DNA of 64,000 bases from Ectopseudomonas composti (GTDB lineage: Bacteria > Pseudomonadota > Gammaproteobacteria > Pseudomonadales > Pseudomonadaceae), in the NCBI RefSeq assembly GCF_001567565.1, contig NZ_LSSW01000030.1:207923-271922 (forward strand), read 5' to 3'. The position numbers and the translations under genes are program-made. The notes below the pieces were generated by a model. The model saw only the letters and a list, made by a program, of their open reading frames with translations. It was not told where the DNA came from and did no database searches. Positions within the stretch are counted from its first letter, which is position 1; each line of letters starts with the position of its first letter. Positions 60,509 through 64,000 of the stretch are shown one piece after another.

Positions 60509-60880
60509 ATGGGCTGGTTACTCAACTTCTTCAAAAAGCTCTTTCCCAACGCCTTCGCCTGGCTGGCCAAGTTCCTGCTGGGCTTCATCATGCCCATCCT
60601 CGGCCCCGTCCTGCAGGCTGCTGCCGCCCTGCTGCGCAAGGTCGGCATCTTCCTGCTGATCCTCGCCGCCATCGGTTCGGCCATTGCCGTGCTGGCTACA
60701 GGCATCGACTACGTCGTGTCCCGCCTCGCCTCATTCGCCGCGCCTGATCTGGTCATCGTCGGGCGCATGTTCCTGCCGGACAACCTCTCCTTCTGCATCT
60801 CCCTGCTGGTCTTCCTCAAGCTCAAGTCCCTGGCGTTCTACTGGGTCACAAAGCTTTCCGAAAAACTCATTCACACCTGA
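60509..60880 (+). CDS. DUF2523 minor coat protein (pVI-like)
   Basis: A 123-aa very hydrophobic protein with three membrane segments (FAWLAKFLLGFIMPILGPVL, VGIFLLILAAIGSAIAVLAT, LSFCISLLVFLKLKSLAFYW). It matches DUF2523, the pVI-type protein that caps the virion with pIII. It lies between the pIII and Zot genes as in other inoviruses. Confidence 0.85.
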   Translation: MGWLLNFFKKLFPNAFAWLAKFLLGFIMPILGPVLQAAAALLRKVGIFLLILAAIGSAIAVLATGIDYVVSRLASFAAPDLVIVGRMFLPDNLSFCISLLVFLKLKSLAFYWVTKLSEKLIHT

Positions 60881-60888
60881 GTTCAGCC

Positions 60889-61995
60889 ATGGCCGTCTAT
60901 ATCGTCACCGGCAAGCTCGGAGCCGGAAAAACCCTGCTCTGCGTCATGCGCATCCTGGCCTACCTCAAGCAAGGTCGCCGGGTGGCGGTCAACGTCGACG
61001 TGAAAATGGGCAAGCTGTGCAAGCGCGGCAACAAACACTCGCGCCTGGTCCGCCTGCCTGATCTGCCAACCGCCGATGATCTGGTTGGCCTCGGTGTTGG
61101 CTGCGATATCTACGACGAAGAACAGTTCGGCGGCATCTTCCTGGATGAAGCCGGCGTCTGGCTCAACTCCCGCGACTGGAACAGCGGCGGGCGTACCGAC
61201 CTGCTCAAATTCTTCCTGTTCCTGCGCAAACGCCGTTGGGACCTCTGGCTATGCGTCCAGAACGTCAGCGTCATCGACAAGCAGATCCGCGAGTCCATCG
61301 CTGAACACGTCGTCTACATCAACCGCCTCGACCGCATAAAGCTGCCGTTCCCGATTGGCCCGCTGCTACGGCTGCTCTCCCTCGGCTTCTTCAAAGGCCG
61401 CCTGCCGAAAATGCATCAGGCCATCGTCAAGTACGGCGCCAAGTTCAACTCGCCCAAGGTCGATGACTGGTTCTATCGCGGCGAAGAGTTCTACAGCTTC
61501 TACGACACCACCCAGGAATACGACAAGGAATACGACAAAGGCTCGTATTCCATGCTGCCGCCCGGCTACTGGTACCGCCCACTGCCCGCCGCCAAGCGCG
61601 ATATGGGGTTCTTCATGCGCACCACGAAAATCTTCTTCCGCCGCGTTCGCGTCATCAACGCCTTCTTCATTGGCGCCCTGGCCGCTGCCGCCATCTGCGT
61701 GCCCGTCTTCGCAGGCATCGCCATCACCCGCAGCCATCCCAGCGAGCCCACTGCCGCTAGCGCAAGCCCCACGCAACAGCCCGCCACGGGCCAACCTCTC
61801 GAAAGCGAATTCGCTGACTACCGCATTGCCACCTACGGCCAGTTGGGTGGGGAGAGCTTCTACGTGTTCGTCGATAGCACTGGCCGCCGCATAAAGTCCG
61901 ACGACCTCCTATCCCGCGATGTGCTCGTTCGTGATCGCGGCCCCCGTGAAGCCCTGCTGGTCCGGGGCGACGACTACCTTTCCCTCTACAGGTGA
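60889..61995 (+). CDS. Zot-domain assembly ATPase (pI-like)
   Basis: A 368-aa inner-membrane ATPase that drives phage extrusion. The N-terminal Zot domain has Walker A GKLGAGKT (7-14) and Walker B GIFLDEAGVW near residue 84. One membrane segment lies at about 255-279 (AFFIGALAAAAICVPVFAGI), followed by a periplasmic domain that should contact the secretin encoded next. Confidence 0.93.
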   Translation: MAVYIVTGKLGAGKTLLCVMRILAYLKQGRRVAVNVDVKMGKLCKRGNKHSRLVRLPDLPTADDLVGLGVGCDIYDEEQFGGIFLDEAGVWLNSRDWNSGGRTDLLKFFLFLRKRRWDLWLCVQNVSVIDKQIRESIAEHVVYINRLDRIKLPFPIGPLLRLLSLGFFKGRLPKMHQAIVKYGAKFNSPKVDDWFYRGEEFYSFYDTTQEYDKEYDKGSYSMLPPGYWYRPLPAAKRDMGFFMRTTKIFFRRVRVINAFFIGALAAAAICVPVFAGIAITRSHPSEPTAASASPTQQPATGQPLESEFADYRIATYGQLGGESFYVFVDSTGRRIKSDDLLSRDVLVRDRGPREALLVRGDDYLSLYR

Positions 61996-62001
61996 TCCGT
62001 C

Positions 62002-63378
62002 ATGTTTCTTCATGCCTTCCGCAAAGTCGCCTTCTTCCTGTTCTGCGCCTGGGTGTATTGCCTTCCCCTGCAGGTTATCTATCTCGCACTTTTCTCTTCA
62101 TGCTCAGCGCATGCAGCTGAACGCATCGAACTGTATGACGCCACCCTACAAGACTTCGTGGAATGGTCATCGCAGATGCTCAACAAATCCGTGGTCGTCG
62201 GCTCGGATATCCGCAATGCCCCCATCAGCATCTTTGCCAACTACCGCGATAACGACGAACTCGAAGCCCTGATCGCTAACGCCGTCACCTCGTCCGGTTT
62301 TCACTTCGCTGCACGTGGCAACACCCTGCTGATCAGCGCGCAGCCCATCCCTGAACCGCTCGACCTGAAAACCAAGGTGTTCCAGCTCCAGCACCTGCAA
62401 TCCGATTTCGCCTACCAGTCGATTCTCGACGTGCTCCGATCACAGCAGGGCCAAAACCAGCAGTCCGGCCCATCCCTGATGGCGACCCCTTCGCCGACTT
62501 CAAACGCCGTGATTGTAACCGCCACAGAATCACAGCTCGAAACCATCGCCAGCGTCCTGGCTGAAATCGACAAGCCACGTCGCCAAGTCGTCATCACCGC
62601 CGTGGTGGCTGAGCTGGCCGACAACGACTTCGAAGCCCTCGGCCTCAATGTGGGTGCCAAAAACGAACGAACCGACCTGGGCGGGATCAGCCTGCGCGGC
62701 GCCGACAAATCCGACCTCGGCTTCAGCCTCACCTTCAACGGGCCAACCCTGTCGGCCTTCCTGCAGGCCGTCAAAGTTACCGGCAACAACCGCATCCTCT
62801 CAACGCCCCAACTGCTTACCCTCAACCGGGAAGCCGCCTCCATCGTCGTCGGCCAGAACGTCCCCTTCATCACCGGTCAAACCACCAGTGGCTCGACACC
62901 GGCCTCTGATCCCTTTCAAACCATCGTCCGCCAGGATGTGGGCGTCTCACTCGATGTAACGCCCTTCATCACCCCATCAGGGGCCATCGAACTCAGCGTT
63001 AACCAATCCGCCTCGACCGTCTCTGATGATCGCAGTGCCGCCGACATCATCACCAACACCCGTCGCATCACCACCAAGGTGCAGTTACCCGATGGAGGGG
63101 GTGTGCTCCTGGGTGGCCTCCGATCGGAGCAAACGGACGAATCCGTCTCTCGGGTGCCCTTCCTCGCGGATATCCCGCTGATTGGTCCCGTCTTCCGCTC
63201 GACCTCTGTCCGCACCCGTGGAACCAACCTCGTTGTCTTGCTCACCGCAGCCATACACACCGAGGAAAGAGGGGTAGCCGTGCCTGATGCAGTAAGTCCG
63301 CTGGTTCCGCAGGCGGTCGAGCAGGCGCGCGGGCACTTCGGCGCAGCCGGTGGGACCGCGCGCCTAGCCGACCGCTAG
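62002..63378 (+). CDS. Phage secretin (pIV-like outer-membrane channel)
   Basis: A 458-aa secretin: signal peptide ending near SSCSAHA (residue 37), N-domains (DATLQDFVEWSSQMLNKSVV, VFQLQHLQSDFAYQSILDVL) and the conserved secretin core (LLTLNREAASIVVGQNVPFI, PDGGGVLLGGLRSEQTDES). It would form the outer-membrane exit for virions. P. aeruginosa Pf phages, as far as known, lack such a gene and borrow host secretins. It starts 6 nt after zot. Confidence 0.9.
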   Translation: MFLHAFRKVAFFLFCAWVYCLPLQVIYLALFSSCSAHAAERIELYDATLQDFVEWSSQMLNKSVVVGSDIRNAPISIFANYRDNDELEALIANAVTSSGFHFAARGNTLLISAQPIPEPLDLKTKVFQLQHLQSDFAYQSILDVLRSQQGQNQQSGPSLMATPSPTSNAVIVTATESQLETIASVLAEIDKPRRQVVITAVVAELADNDFEALGLNVGAKNERTDLGGISLRGADKSDLGFSLTFNGPTLSAFLQAVKVTGNNRILSTPQLLTLNREAASIVVGQNVPFITGQTTSGSTPASDPFQTIVRQDVGVSLDVTPFITPSGAIELSVNQSASTVSDDRSAADIITNTRRITTKVQLPDGGGVLLGGLRSEQTDESVSRVPFLADIPLIGPVFRSTSVRTRGTNLVVLLTAAIHTEERGVAVPDAVSPLVPQAVEQARGHFGAAGGTARLADR

Positions 63379-63406
63379 GCGCGCTGACGTCCCTGTAGCA
63401 CGTCAG
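63358..63406. other. Two hairpins between secretin and replication genes
   Basis: GCGCGCCTAGC (63358-63368) pairs with GCTAGGCGCGC (63374-63384) around a 5-nt loop and overlaps the secretin stop codon. CTGACGT (63384-63390) pairs with ACGTCAG (63400-63406). There is no T-tract. Directly upstream of the initiator gene, such paired hairpins suit a rolling-circle origin or an attenuator. Confidence 0.5.
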
Positions 63407-63451
63407 ATAAACAGATTTAAGTAACCACGTTGCACCATAGAGATACAGAGA

Positions 63452-64000
63452 ATGAGCGCACCAAAGGACTACTACCGCATTGATATCGAAACCGGAAAAG
63501 AGAACCCGAAAAGTCGTCTGTTCTGTGATCCTCGGGCGGGTGGTTTCGTGGATCTGTCCAACGTCCGAATTCTGGCCTGTAGCGTCGATACCGTCCGCCA
63601 GTTGTATCGCGGTCTGATCCGTCCGGAAATCATGTGCCTATTCGACAAGCCAGGGACCATCGTCGATTTCGCTGGCCAGCGTTGGCACTCCGGTCGCGTC
63701 AGCAAGGATTCCGGCTACCAGTACAAGCTCCAGAATGCAGACCTGGGCATCATCCTGTTGGTGAAGAACTTCAACGCCAAAATCGAGAACATTGGCCCAC
63801 ACCTGAAAATCGAAGTGTCTCCGCATGCCATCGATCAGTTCTGCCCCGAGCGCCTGCAGGAACGTCTTGACTACTACGCCAGCCACGTCCTGACCAACAT
63901 TGAGCGCAACCAATGCGCCGTCCACCTCGCTCTAGACCTGCAGGGATGGCAACCGCCCGCTGATCTGGTTGCCCGTATGCACTGCCGCGCACGTGCTGCC
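63452..64000 (+). CDS. Phage replication initiation protein (partial)
   Basis: The open frame runs off the window after 183 codons. It begins MSAPKDYYRIDIETGKENPK and continues with RLFCDPRAGGFVDLSNVRIL and a basic helical part. Position after the assembly genes matches the Pf replication initiator (PA0727-like), a rolling-circle HUH-type protein; the HUH motif itself is not visible in this part. AGAGA precedes ATG 63452. Confidence 0.7.
   Translation, partial: MSAPKDYYRIDIETGKENPKSRLFCDPRAGGFVDLSNVRILACSVDTVRQLYRGLIRPEIMCLFDKPGTIVDFAGQRWHSGRVSKDSGYQYKLQNADLGIILLVKNFNAKIENIGPHLKIEVSPHAIDQFCPERLQERLDYYASHVLTNIERNQCAVHLALDLQGWQPPADLVARMHCRARAA

Larger units (their letters stand above)
54451..64000. 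mobile_element. Pf-like filamentous prophage (Inovirus), left part
   Basis: The order repressor, excisionase-like, small genes, ssDNA-binding protein, tiny coat genes, major coat, pIII, pVI-like, Zot, (secretin), replication initiator follows the Pf1/Pf4 plan. All genes are intact as far as visible. Two extra membrane genes lie between the attachment site and the repressor. It differs from the classical Pf phages by encoding a secretin. The replication gene is cut by the window end and no integrase is seen yet. Confidence 0.85.

Overview
The window is a GC-rich chromosome segment of a Pseudomonas, most likely of the P. mendocina / P. oleovorans group (genus from gene content and order; species group is inference). 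Gene order from murI to ychF (murI-moeB-prmC-prfA-hemA | TPR-lolB-ispE-tRNA-Gln-prs-rplY-pth-ychF) and the neighbouring pagL and photolyase genes follow P. aeruginosa PA4660-PA4673 as I remember it. No rRNA and no CRISPR array is present.

Layout. 1-4.2 kb: trifunctional proline catabolism gene putA behind two GTTGCA operators. 4.4-9.4 kb: anaerobic arginine deiminase operon arcDABC behind an ANR box. 9.4-16 kb: two little-known genes, lpd, and a TetR-centred group (MFS exporter, thioesterase, TetR, SDR) with repeated operator-like motifs. 16-25.4 kb: mixed core and accessory genes (Tsx/OmpK-like porin, EamA exporter, lipoproteins, glutamine-amidotransferase-class hydrolase, YjdM, solute-binding protein, Spinster-like MFS, hemH, YfcH-like). 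Three copies of a ~140 bp structured repeat sit between 23.0 and 25.7 kb. 25.7-35.5 kb: a probable light-response block: renalase-like oxidase, then a tightly overlapping operon of DUF523/DUF1722, MerR regulator, DNA photolyase, NTF2-like, SDR, FAD oxidase, DUF1365, cyclopropane-synthase-like and DUF2878 genes. 35.5-49 kb: ykgJ, pagL and the conserved housekeeping block, with REP-type palindromes between prmC and prfA and between lolB and ispE.

49-64 kb is accessory DNA inserted just downstream of ychF, at what was probably a tRNA-Met locus. The first part (49.05-54.45 kb) is a mosaic of decayed elements: a degenerate att-like repeat, an AT-rich two-gene cassette (DUF4365-like putative nuclease plus a 370-aa protein), a small phage repressor module, a BRO-N antirepressor, an unusual RHH-HigA fusion and the C-terminal piece of a phage integrase. 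A 45-bp copy of the 3' half of tRNA-Met (54.45 kb) starts the second part, a Pf-like filamentous prophage (Inovirus): two accessory membrane genes, repressor, excisionase-like gene, ssDNA-binding protein, small coat genes, CoaB-like coat protein, CoaA/pIII, pVI-like, Zot/pI, its own secretin (pIV-like) and the start of the replication initiator, which runs off the window. The integrase and right attachment site should lie further right.

Best candidates for something new: the covarying ~140 bp repeat family, the DUF4365-like/370-aa pair, the RHH-HigA fusion, and the duplicated repressor module with its hidden micro-ORF.
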